NCBI GenBank assembly: GCA_903929895.1
Contig: CAIYWM010000552.1
Location: forward strand, 1 to 5,921
DNA: 5,921 bases
Source: an uncultured Alphaproteobacteria bacterium
GTDB lineage: Bacteria > Pseudomonadota > Alphaproteobacteria > Reyranellales > Reyranellaceae
Direction: 5' to 3'
Shown here: positions 1 to 5,921 of the stretch, piece by piece
Layout of the letters: each line of letters begins with the position of its first letter
How positions within the stretch are numbered: position 1 is the stretch's first letter
Notes under the pieces: model-generated
Seen by the model: only the letters and a program-made list of their open reading frames with translations
The model's database searches: none
What the model was told of the DNA's origin: nothing
Position numbers and translations under genes: made by a program

Positions 1-428
1 ATGGCGCCGCAATCGAGGCCGAGCGCGCGGGCCGCGACGATCAGGTAGGCGCCCTGCAGGCTGCCGTTGCGGAACGCGGTCGGTTCGGCCGACGGCTTGC
101 CCTTGAACCAGTGGATGGCGGTCTGGTCGTGCGGGAACATCCGCGGCAGGTGCTCGAAGAACTCCGGGTCGTAGGCGAGGATGGCCGTCACCGGCGCGGT
201 CATCGTCTTCTCGGTATTGCCCGCGCTCAGCGCCGGCTTGAGCCTCTCCTTGCCCTCTTTCGTGCGCACGAAGACGATGCGCGCCGGCTGGCAGTTGGCC
301 GAGGTCGGGCCCCACTTCATGAGGTCGTAGATCTCGTGAAGCTTTTGGTCGGTCACCGGCTTGTCGAGCCAGCCATTGTGCGTGCGGGCATCGCGGAAGA
401 TCGTGGCAAGCGCCTTGTCGTCGAGCAT
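1..428 (-). CDS. RutE/HadB-family malonic semialdehyde reductase / NAD(P)H nitroreductase-like oxidoreductase (3' end missing)
   Basis: This is a flavin-dependent nitroreductase-fold enzyme. In the family, RutE reduces toxic malonic semialdehyde to 3-hydroxypropionate in the Rut pyrimidine-degradation pathway, and other members are general NAD(P)H oxidoreductases. The 142 visible residues start [11 protein letters not shown] and closely follow E. coli RutE as I remember it: DARTHNGW (residues 13-20), [17 protein letters not shown] (about 37-53), [11 protein letters not shown] (about 77-87), FPHD, and TAFRNGS...[13 protein letters not shown] near the edge. RutE is about 196 residues, so roughly the last quarter lies outside the window. 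The ATG at 428-426 is preceded by a good ribosome-binding site, AAGGGG. No other rut gene is visible, so the exact substrate is uncertain and I give no symbol. The gene is divergent from the radical SAM operon. The family call is firm; the physiological role is inferred. Confidence 0.9.
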   Translation of the reverse strand, partial: MLDDKALATIFRDARTHNGWLDKPVTDQKLHEIYDLMKWGPTSANCQPARIVFVRTKEGKERLKPALSAGNTEKTMTAPVTAILAYDPEFFEHLPRMFPHDQTAIHWFKGKPSAEPTAFRNGSLQGAYLIVAARALGLDCGA

Positions 429-434
429 TCAATT

Positions 435-440
435 CCCCTT
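435..440 (-). promoter_or_regulatory. Ribosome-binding site of the RutE-like gene
   Basis: On the minus strand AAGGGG lies 6 nt before the ATG at 428-426. It is a near-consensus Shine-Dalgarno sequence and supports that start over any downstream alternative. Confidence 0.7.
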
Positions 441-582
441 GGGTCGTTGACGAACCGTAGCGAAGCGCCGTCGCGCGGTCGAGACGCGGCGGCGTGAGCA
501 AGTTACGGTTTCGGAACCCGCCCTTTCGCGGCCACCTTTGCATTGCACGAATTGTGCTAGCGTCCGCCGCCTTTCCTCGCGC

Positions 583-586
583 AGGA
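583..586 (+). promoter_or_regulatory. Ribosome-binding site of the radical SAM gene
   Basis: AGGA lies 7 nt before the ATG at 594-596. It fixes the start of the first operon gene and makes an in-frame upstream start unnecessary. Confidence 0.6.
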
Positions 587-593
587 TTTCCTG

Positions 594-1535
594 ATGCTGC
601 CCGTTCTGCTCGATCCCGCGAAATTCAAGGATGCCAGGATCACCGCCAAGGGCGAGGCACGCGCGCATGTCGGCCTGAAGGCGCTCGAGACGCTATGGGT
701 CAACACCGGCACCCTGTGCAACCTCACCTGCCGGAACTGCTACATCGAGTCCTCGCCCCGCAACGACCGGCTCGTCTACCTCACGGCCGGCGAGGTCGCG
801 GCCTATCTCGACGAGATCGAACGCGACGGCCACGGCACCAAGCTGATCGGCTTCACGGGCGGCGAGCCGTTCATGAATCCCGACCTGCCGGCGATGCTGG
901 ACGATGTGCTGTCTCGCGGCCTGAAGGCCATCGTGCTGACCAACGCGATGAGGCCGATGCACAGGATGAAGCCGGCCCTGCTCGACCTGCTGGCCCGGCA
1001 TGGCCGCGACAACCTCGCGATCCGCGTTTCGGTCGATCACTACGAGAGAGAGCTGCACGAGGAGGAGCGCGGCCTTCGCAGCTGGAAGCCGACCATCGAC
1101 GGGCTGGTCTGGCTGGCCGAGGCCGGGTTCGACGTGCATGTGGCGGGCCGCCATTTCTCGAACGAGACCGACGACGAGGTCCGTGCCGGCTATGCGCAGC
1201 TGTTCGCGCGGCTGGGCGTGCCGATCGATGCTGCAAATCCGGCGACCCTGGTCCTGTTCCCCGAGATGGATCCGACCGTCGACGTGCCCGAGATCACGAC
1301 GGCCTGCTGGGGCATCCTGAAGAAGTCGCCGGACAGCGTGATGTGCGCGTCCGCCCGCATGGTGGTGAAGCGCAAGGGCGCGCCGCGGCCCGCCGTCGTG
1401 GCCTGCACGCTGCTGCCCTACGATCCGCAGTTCGAGCTGGGCGGGACCTTGGCCGAAAGTGTGGGCGAGGTGCGGCTCAACCATCCGCACTGCGCCAAGT
1501 TCTGCGTCCTGGGCGGGGCTGCCTGCAGCGCGTGA
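594..1535 (+). CDS. Radical SAM protein with Cys-rich (SPASM/twitch-like) C-terminus
   Basis: This 313-residue radical SAM enzyme carries the SAM-binding [4Fe-4S] motif as C42-x3-C46-x2-C49 in CNLTCRNCY, preceded by the beta-strand LWVNTG. The second hallmark, TGGEP, is at 88-92 in the strand GFTGGEPF. Such enzymes cleave S-adenosylmethionine to a 5'-deoxyadenosyl radical. Six further cysteines sit in the C-terminal quarter (C238, C251, C271, C300, C304, C311), arranged around CTLLPYDPQFELG and HPHCAKFC. That spacing suggests one auxiliary Fe-S cluster, as in SPASM/twitch domains, although I cannot match a named model. It does not look like TIGR04167/ArsS, the usual partner of the two downstream transferases. 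No signal peptide or membrane segment is seen, so it should be cytosolic. Its TGA overlaps the GTG of the next gene (GTGA), implying coupled translation. The substrate is unknown. Confidence 0.9.
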   Translation: MLPVLLDPAKFKDARITAKGEARAHVGLKALETLWVNTGTLCNLTCRNCYIESSPRNDRLVYLTAGEVAAYLDEIERDGHGTKLIGFTGGEPFMNPDLPAMLDDVLSRGLKAIVLTNAMRPMHRMKPALLDLLARHGRDNLAIRVSVDHYERELHEEERGLRSWKPTIDGLVWLAEAGFDVHVAGRHFSNETDDEVRAGYAQLFARLGVPIDAANPATLVLFPEMDPTVDVPEITTACWGILKKSPDSVMCASARMVVKRKGAPRPAVVACTLLPYDPQFELGGTLAESVGEVRLNHPHCAKFCVLGGAACSA

Positions 1536-2212
1536 CGACGGCGGTCGACATCGTCATTCCGACATTGAACGCGGGCGCGTCGCTGGGGCCTGCCCTGGCG
1601 GCACGGCCCAGCCATCCCGATCTCGCCTTCTCGACCACGATCTGCGACGGCGGCTCGCGCGACGACACGGTTGCGATTGCGCAACGAGTGGGCGCGGCAG
1701 TGGTGACGGCCGCGGCGGGTCGTGGCGGCCAGCTCGCCACCGGGGCCGCGGCCGGTCGCGCGCCCTGGATCCTGTTCCTCCACGCCGATACGCGACTGCA
1801 GAGCGGCGTCGGCGACGTCATTGCCCGCTTCATCGAGTCGGTCGACGGCAAGGCCGGCTACTTCCGGCTGCGCTTCGATGCTGAGGAAGCCGGCGCGCGA
1901 AGAATGGAACGCGTGGCGGCCTGGCGCTGCCGCAGCTTCGGCCTTCCCTATGGCGATCAAGGCCTGCTGATCTCGCGGCCGCATTATGAACGTCTCGGCG
2001 GCTTCCGGCCGTTGCCGCTCATGGAAGACGTCGACCTGGTGCGCCGCATCGGCCGGGACAATCTCGTTCCTCTCGCCGCCGACGCGCTCACCTCGGCGGC
2101 CCGCTATCAGCGGGACGGCTGGCTGCTGCGTCCGTTGCGGAACCTGACCTGCCTCGCGCTCTACTTCGCCGGCGTCCCGCCGCAGACCCTGCGACGTCTC
2201 TACGGCCGATGA
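1532..2212 (+). CDS. TIGR04283-family glycosyltransferase (rSAM/selenodomain-associated transferase 2)
   Basis: This is a 226-residue GT-A fold family 2 glycosyltransferase, normal length for TIGR04283. Visible motifs are the N-terminal strand DIVIPTLNAG (6-15), CDGGSRDDT (38-46), GRGGQLATGAAAG (63-75), the metal/nucleotide-binding segment LFLHADT (81-87), YGDQGLLISR (140-149), GGFRPLPLMEDVDLVRR (156-172) with the ED pair typical of the catalytic region, and the family-like tail LALYFAGVPPQTLRRLYGR. The frame is open much further upstream, but the GTG at 1532 puts the IVIPTLN strand at the usual place and overlaps the radical SAM stop as GTGA. The upstream stretch is the radical SAM gene read in another frame. 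Annotation databases tie the family to arsenosugar-like biosynthesis beside a radical SAM enzyme and a TIGR04282 transferase, and both kinds of neighbour are present. Donor and acceptor are unknown. Its TGA overlaps the next ATG (ATGA). Confidence 0.9.
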   Translation: MTTAVDIVIPTLNAGASLGPALAARPSHPDLAFSTTICDGGSRDDTVAIAQRVGAAVVTAAAGRGGQLATGAAAGRAPWILFLHADTRLQSGVGDVIARFIESVDGKAGYFRLRFDAEEAGARRMERVAAWRCRSFGLPYGDQGLLISRPHYERLGGFRPLPLMEDVDLVRRIGRDNLVPLAADALTSAARYQRDGWLLRPLRNLTCLALYFAGVPPQTLRRLYGR

Positions 2213-2802
2213 AGCGCCATCTTGTGATCTTCGCCCGCGCGCCCGAGGCCGGTCGCGTGAAACGCCGTCTGGCCACGGAGATCGGCATGCTGGAAGCCGC
2301 CCGCTTCTATCGGCGCATCCTTGGGGAGCAGATCAGGCGGATGACGCGCGATCCGCGTTGGACCGTCTGGCTGGTTGTGACGCCCGACACCGCACTCCGC
2401 CATCCCGCCTGGCATCTCGTGCCCGTCTCACGGCGAAAGCCACAACGGCAGGGCGACCTCGGCCGGCGCATGAAGCTGCCGTTCGCGACGCTGCCCCCTG
2501 GGCCGGTGGTGCTCGTCGGCAGCGACATCCCGGCCATGCGCGCGTCTCACATAGCGCGGGCGTTCGCATTGCTCGGCCGCCACGATCTCGTCTTCGGCCC
2601 GGCACGCGATGGCGGCTTCTGGTTGGTCGGCGCACGGCGCATGCGGCCGCTTCCTCGTTCATTGTTCGCCGATGTGCGCTGGTCGACGCCGACGGTGCTT
2701 GCGGACACGATGGCCGGACTCCCGCGATACATCGCGACCGCACTGGCCGATACGCTCGACGACGTCGACGATGCCGAGGCGCTGCGGCGATTGTCGGACT
2801 AG
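2209..2802 (+). CDS. TIGR04282/DUF2064-family transferase (rSAM/selenodomain-associated transferase 1)
   Basis: This 197-residue protein is of the DUF2064 / TIGR04282 type, a GT-A/nucleotidyltransferase-like fold related to CofC- and MobA-like enzymes. Family motifs appear in order: HLVIFARAPEAGRVKRRLA (4-22), the usual family start with its Arg/Lys-rich nucleotide loop; QGDLGRRM (81-88); VVLVGSDIP (100-108), with the likely metal-binding Asp; FGPARDGGFWLVG (129-141); VRWSTPTVL (156-164); and DTLDDVDDAEAL (181-192). All look intact. Databases label it an arsenosugar biosynthesis glycosyltransferase, mainly from gene neighbourhood. The ATG overlaps the preceding stop (ATGA), and no strong Shine-Dalgarno is seen, so translation probably depends on coupling. 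It is the last gene of the operon. Its TAG shares CTAG with the stop of the convergent TPR gene. The true substrate is unproven. Confidence 0.9.
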   Translation: MKRHLVIFARAPEAGRVKRRLATEIGMLEAARFYRRILGEQIRRMTRDPRWTVWLVVTPDTALRHPAWHLVPVSRRKPQRQGDLGRRMKLPFATLPPGPVVLVGSDIPAMRASHIARAFALLGRHDLVFGPARDGGFWLVGARRMRPLPRSLFADVRWSTPTVLADTMAGLPRYIATALADTLDDVDDAEALRRLSD

Positions 2803-4232
2803 GCGGGAATCGCTTTCTTCAGCACATCGAGTTCGCGCCGCAGGTCCGAGAAGACGTCGTGCCAGGTGCCGGGGACAGACTGCCGGAAGAGACGCGCCGA
2901 GGGATACCAGGGTGCGGTGGCGCCGCCGAGCTGCCAGCGCCAGTCGGCGGTGGAAGGCAACAGCACCCAGGTCTTCACGCCCATCGCCGCAGCGAGATGC
3001 GCCACCGGCGCGTCGATAGAGATGAGAAGGTCGAGCTGCGAGAGCGCGGTGGCGGCTTCGGCGAAATCGAAGATGCCGCGGCCGACATCGTGCACCAGCC
3101 CGCCGGCGCCGAACGCCTGGATGTCCTTCTGGTGGACGCCGCCCTGCAGGCTGAAGAACAGCAGTTCCGGATCGCCCGAGAGCGCCAGGAAGCGCTCGAA
3201 CGGCACCGAGCGCTGGTGATCATGTGCCTGGCCCGGCATAGCCGCCCAGTAGATGCCGATGCGCAGCTTCGCCCGCTCCAGCCGGCCGAGCTTGATACGG
3301 CTTTCCTCGGGCGCCCTGAGATAGGGCGGCTCGGCCGACAGCGCCGCGAAATCGACGCGGCAGAGATGCGGCAGCGAGACCAGGGACGCATGGATGTCGA
3401 AATCGGGGACCTGCTCGCCTTCGGCCACGACCTCGTCGATATAGTCGGCCGAGCGCAGCAGGTCCTTCAGCAACGCCTGACACAGCACCAGGACGGTGGC
3501 GCCACGCCGCTTCAGCTCGCGGGCGAAGCGCACGAACAGCAGCACGTCGCTCAAGCCCTGTTCCGGATAGAGCAGGATGCGCTTGCCCTGCACCGGCTCG
3601 CCCGCCCAGGCCGGCTGGGCGAAATCCGGCGTCGGCGTCTCGGGCAGGCGCTTGCGGATCTCGTAGGCGTCGAACCCCGCCTCGAGCTCGCCGCGCATCA
3701 GGAGCGTGATCGCGAACTCGACGCGCGCCCGCCGATTGTCGGGATGGATCGTCAGGGCCCGGCTGAAGCACCCGATCGCTTCGTCGAGCCGGCCGAGATC
3801 GCGCAGGCAGAGCGCCAGGTTGAAGAAGCCCTCGGCGTAGTCGCGGCTGAGCGCAATCGACCGGTAGTGATGCTTCACCGCCTCGTCGAGGCGATGCACG
3901 GCGCGCAGCGCGTTGCCGAGATTGGAATGCAGGGCCGGATTGCCGGGGTCGGCCGCCAGCGACAGGCGATGATGCGACACCGAGGCTTCGAGCTTGCCCG
4001 CGAGGCGCAGGGCGACGCCGAGATTGTTGTGCAGCTCGGCATGGTCGGGACGAACGGCCAGCAGTCGCAGGTAGGAGGAGATCGCCTCGTCGAGGCGCCC
4101 CGCACGATGCGCCTGCGACGCCAGGCGCAGCTGCTGGACGAAGCTGTCGGCCGCGCTGCCGAACAACGGCGTCGGCGCGCCGGCGGCCGCGGATTCCCGC
4201 TTCGTCGGATGAATGTGGGGCGCGTCGTTCAC
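2799..4232 (-). CDS. TPR-repeat protein with C-terminal GT-B-like (GT9/heptosyltransferase-like) domain
   Basis: This 477-residue two-part protein has an N-terminal block of tetratricopeptide repeats in exact 34-residue register, starting at about 31, 65, 99, 133 and 167. Each carries the expected pattern, for example NNLGVALRLAGKLEAS, SNLGNALR and FNLALCLRDLGRLDEAI. The C-terminal part (about 205-477) resembles the GT-B-like domain common in such proteins: ILLYPEQGLSDVLLFVRFA (219-237), the RSVPF segment, DAPVAHLAAAMG (407-418), WVLLP, DWRW (430-433) and PWYPSARLFRQ. Relatives usually have DT at the first position of the AHL motif; here it is DA. Proteins of this type are thought to act in glycan or protein glycosylation, but most are untested. 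No signal peptide is evident. I chose the GTG at 4232-4230 because there is no in-frame ATG before the repeats; GAGGT lies 11 nt upstream, a somewhat long spacing. It is separated from asd by a terminator. Confidence 0.88.
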   Translation of the reverse strand: MNDAPHIHPTKRESAAAGAPTPLFGSAADSFVQQLRLASQAHRAGRLDEAISSYLRLLAVRPDHAELHNNLGVALRLAGKLEASVSHHRLSLAADPGNPALHSNLGNALRAVHRLDEAVKHHYRSIALSRDYAEGFFNLALCLRDLGRLDEAIGCFSRALTIHPDNRRARVEFAITLLMRGELEAGFDAYEIRKRLPETPTPDFAQPAWAGEPVQGKRILLYPEQGLSDVLLFVRFARELKRRGATVLVLCQALLKDLLRSADYIDEVVAEGEQVPDFDIHASLVSLPHLCRVDFAALSAEPPYLRAPEESRIKLGRLERAKLRIGIYWAAMPGQAHDHQRSVPFERFLALSGDPELLFFSLQGGVHQKDIQAFGAGGLVHDVGRGIFDFAEAATALSQLDLLISIDAPVAHLAAAMGVKTWVLLPSTADWRWQLGGATAPWYPSARLFRQSVPGTWHDVFSDLRRELDVLKKAIPA

Positions 4233-4243
4233 GCTCGCAGTCT

Positions 4244-4248
4244 ACCTC
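4244..4248 (-). promoter_or_regulatory. Probable ribosome-binding site of the TPR gene
   Basis: GAGGT on the minus strand lies 11 nt before the GTG start at 4232-4230. The spacing is longer than ideal, so the start is less certain than for the other genes. No promoter is obvious in the roughly 50 bases between here and the asd terminator. Confidence 0.4.
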
Positions 4249-4274
4249 AGCGCCCCCTCACAAGCATCCGCCCT

Positions 4275-4312
4275 CAAACGAAAATGGCGCGGACCGGGAG
4301 GTCTGCGCCATT
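4275..4312 (-). terminator. Rho-independent terminator downstream of asd
   Basis: The arms AATGGCGC (4283-4290) and GCGCCATT (4305-4312) pair perfectly. They continue inward through GGACC (4291-4295) with GGTCT (4300-4304), including one G-T wobble, giving a 13-bp stem with a 4-nt loop. On the minus strand the stem is followed by a T-rich run (TTTTCGTTT) at about 4276-4284. It begins 30 nt after the asd stop, so it should end asd transcription and insulate the TPR gene, which starts about 50 nt further on. Confidence 0.85.
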
Positions 4313-4341
4313 CGAAGATCACGTCCGCGGAAGCGAAGCGG

Positions 4342-5355
<1,014 letters not shown>

Positions 5356-5381
5356 GACTATATGCGCCTTGCGTGCGCGCA

Positions 5382-5402
5382 CCCCTGATTGAAGGACAGG
5401 GG
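5382..5402 (-). repeat. Short hairpin in the asd upstream region
   Basis: CCCCTG (5382-5387) and CAGGGG (5397-5402) form a 6-bp stem with a 9-nt loop. It is flanked by CCTTGCG (5367-5373) and CGCAAGG (5411-5417), which could form an outer 7-bp stem. No T-run follows on either strand, so it is not a classical terminator. A regulatory role is possible but unsupported. Confidence 0.3.
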
Positions 5403-5431
5403 GAGATACGCGCAAGGCCCTGCTTTGGCAA
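5403..5431 (-). promoter_or_regulatory. Possible promoter for asd
   Basis: On the minus strand TTGCCA (5431-5426, five of six matches to the -35 consensus) is followed after exactly 17 nt by TATCTC (5408-5403, a poor -10 match). Transcription would begin near 5396, leaving a leader of about 40 nt. The -10 is weak, so this is tentative; asd could also be read from upstream. Confidence 0.3.
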
Positions 5432-5453
5432 GGATACGGCCGGCCGCAGCCGG

Positions 5454-5921
5454 CTAATCGGCCGACGCGCCAGAGGCCTTGATGATGGGCAGCCACAACG
5501 CGAGGTCGTCGCGGACCAGCTTCTGCGCCGCTGCCGGCGAGCCCGGCGGCAGCATCTCGATACCCTGGCCCATCATCTTCTCGCGCACCTGCGGCAACTG
5601 GCCGATGCGGTTGATCTCGGCGTTGAGACGCGTGATCACGGTCTCGGGCACGCCAGCCGGGACAGCGAAGCCCATCCAGGTGTTCACGACGTATTCCTTT
5701 ACCCCGGCCTCGATCATTGTCGGTGCGTCAGGCAGGAGGTTGGAGCGCGACTCGCTGGTCACGGCCAGTGCCTTTAGCTTGCCGCCCTTGATCAGGCCGA
5801 TGACCGTCGGCGTGTTGAAGAGGCCCATCGCCACCTCGCCGTTGGCGACGGCCTGGATGCCGGCCGGCGTCGCGCGATAGGGCACGTGCTGCAGCTTCAC
5901 GCCGGTCCGCAACTCCAGCAG
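5454..5921 (-). CDS. Bug/TctC-family tripartite tricarboxylate transporter substrate-binding protein (5' part missing)
   Basis: These are the C-terminal 155 residues of a periplasmic solute-binding protein of the Bug (TctC-like) family, normally about 320-330 residues with an N-terminal signal peptide, so about half is outside the window. Family features include GVKLQHVPYR at the edge, then AGIQAVANGEVAMGLFNTP, IKGGKLKALAVTSESRSNLLPDAPTMIEAGV, the domain-2 segment FAVPAGVPETVITRLNAEINRI, and VREKMMGQGIEMLPPGSP near the end. These proteins bind carboxylates or related small ligands and pass them to TctAB-type permeases, though many are orphan receptors. The ligand cannot be told from this part. 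The reading frame runs open to position 5921, so internal TTG/ATG codons are not the start. A 6-bp GCCGGC hairpin (5439-5454) overlaps the stop but lacks a T-run, so readthrough toward asd is possible. Confidence 0.92.
   Translation of the reverse strand: MLELRTGVKLQHVPYRATPAGIQAVANGEVAMGLFNTPTVIGLIKGGKLKALAVTSESRSNLLPDAPTMIEAGVKEYVVNTWMGFAVPAGVPETVITRLNAEINRIGQLPQVREKMMGQGIEMLPPGSPAAAQKLVRDDLALWLPIIKASGASAD

Larger units (their letters stand above)
429..593. other. Divergent intergenic region between the RutE-like gene and the radical SAM operon
   Basis: These 165 bases must hold the promoters of both divergent genes, but I find no convincing -35/-10 pair in either direction. Visible items are the two ribosome-binding sites at its ends; a short imperfect dyad at 545-557 (GCAC, 5-nt centre, GTGC) lying 36 nt before the operon start; and a 7-bp inverted repeat, AACCGTA at 453-459 with TACGGTT at 504-510. 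A TTGACG at 447-452 resembles a plus-strand -35 box but has no matching -10. Both repeats are short enough to be chance in a GC-rich region. Confidence 0.4.

Noticed and set aside
494..1531. N-terminal extension of the TIGR04283 transferase reaching back to 494
   Set aside because: This stretch is the radical SAM gene in another frame. The family starts just before the IVIPTLN strand, which the GTG at 1532 delivers.
1533..1535. Selenocysteine readthrough of the radical SAM TGA, considered because the associated family often has Sec
   Set aside because: The codons after it read as an Arg/Ser-rich stretch with no domain, the TGA overlaps a sensible GTG start, and I saw no SECIS-like hairpin right after it.
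5439..5454. GCCGGC hairpin at the end of the Bug gene as an intrinsic terminator
   Set aside because: The stem is only 6 bp and no T-run follows on the minus strand.
5356..5496. Longer asd start up to 5496
   Set aside because: The extension overlaps the end of the Bug gene and its 47 extra residues precede the canonical N-terminal GYRVAVVGATG. Asd proteins start directly at that strand.

Overview
This 5.9 kb window is GC-rich and densely coding, with strong G/C third-position bias, as in a high-GC proteobacterium. The aspartate-semialdehyde dehydrogenase reads like alphaproteobacterial versions. A Bug/TctC-type solute-binding protein together with TPR-glycosyltransferase-like genes would fit a Rhodospirillales/Reyranella-like organism, but that placement is an impression from remembered sequences, not a search.

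Layout. (1) Positions 1-428, minus strand: the N-terminal three quarters of a RutE/HadB-family nitroreductase-fold oxidoreductase, running off the left edge. (2) Positions 429-593: a divergent intergenic region. (3) Positions 594-2802, plus strand: a tight three-gene operon. It encodes a radical SAM protein with a Cys-rich C-terminus, a TIGR04283-type family 2 glycosyltransferase and a TIGR04282/DUF2064-type nucleotidyl/glycosyltransferase. The start/stop overlaps are GTGA and ATGA, so translation is probably coupled. (4) Positions 2799-4232, minus strand: a TPR protein with a C-terminal GT-B-like domain, meeting the operon tail to tail through a shared CTAG. (5) Positions 4283-4312: an intrinsic terminator on the minus strand. 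(6) Positions 4342-5355, minus strand: complete asd. (7) Positions 5454-5921, minus strand: the C-terminal half of a Bug/TctC periplasmic binding protein, running off the right edge.

The most interesting part is the three-gene operon. The two transferase families are known as 'rSAM/selenodomain-associated' and are assigned by annotation to arsenosugar-type biosynthesis, where the usual partner is the ArsS-like radical SAM enzyme (TIGR04167). Here the partner is a different-looking radical SAM protein whose C-terminal cysteines resemble an auxiliary-cluster (SPASM/twitch-like) domain, and no arsM or arsS is visible. It may be a variant of that pathway or a separate, uncharacterised one. The remaining genes are ordinary housekeeping, transport or surface-glycosylation-type genes and show no clear functional link to the operon.
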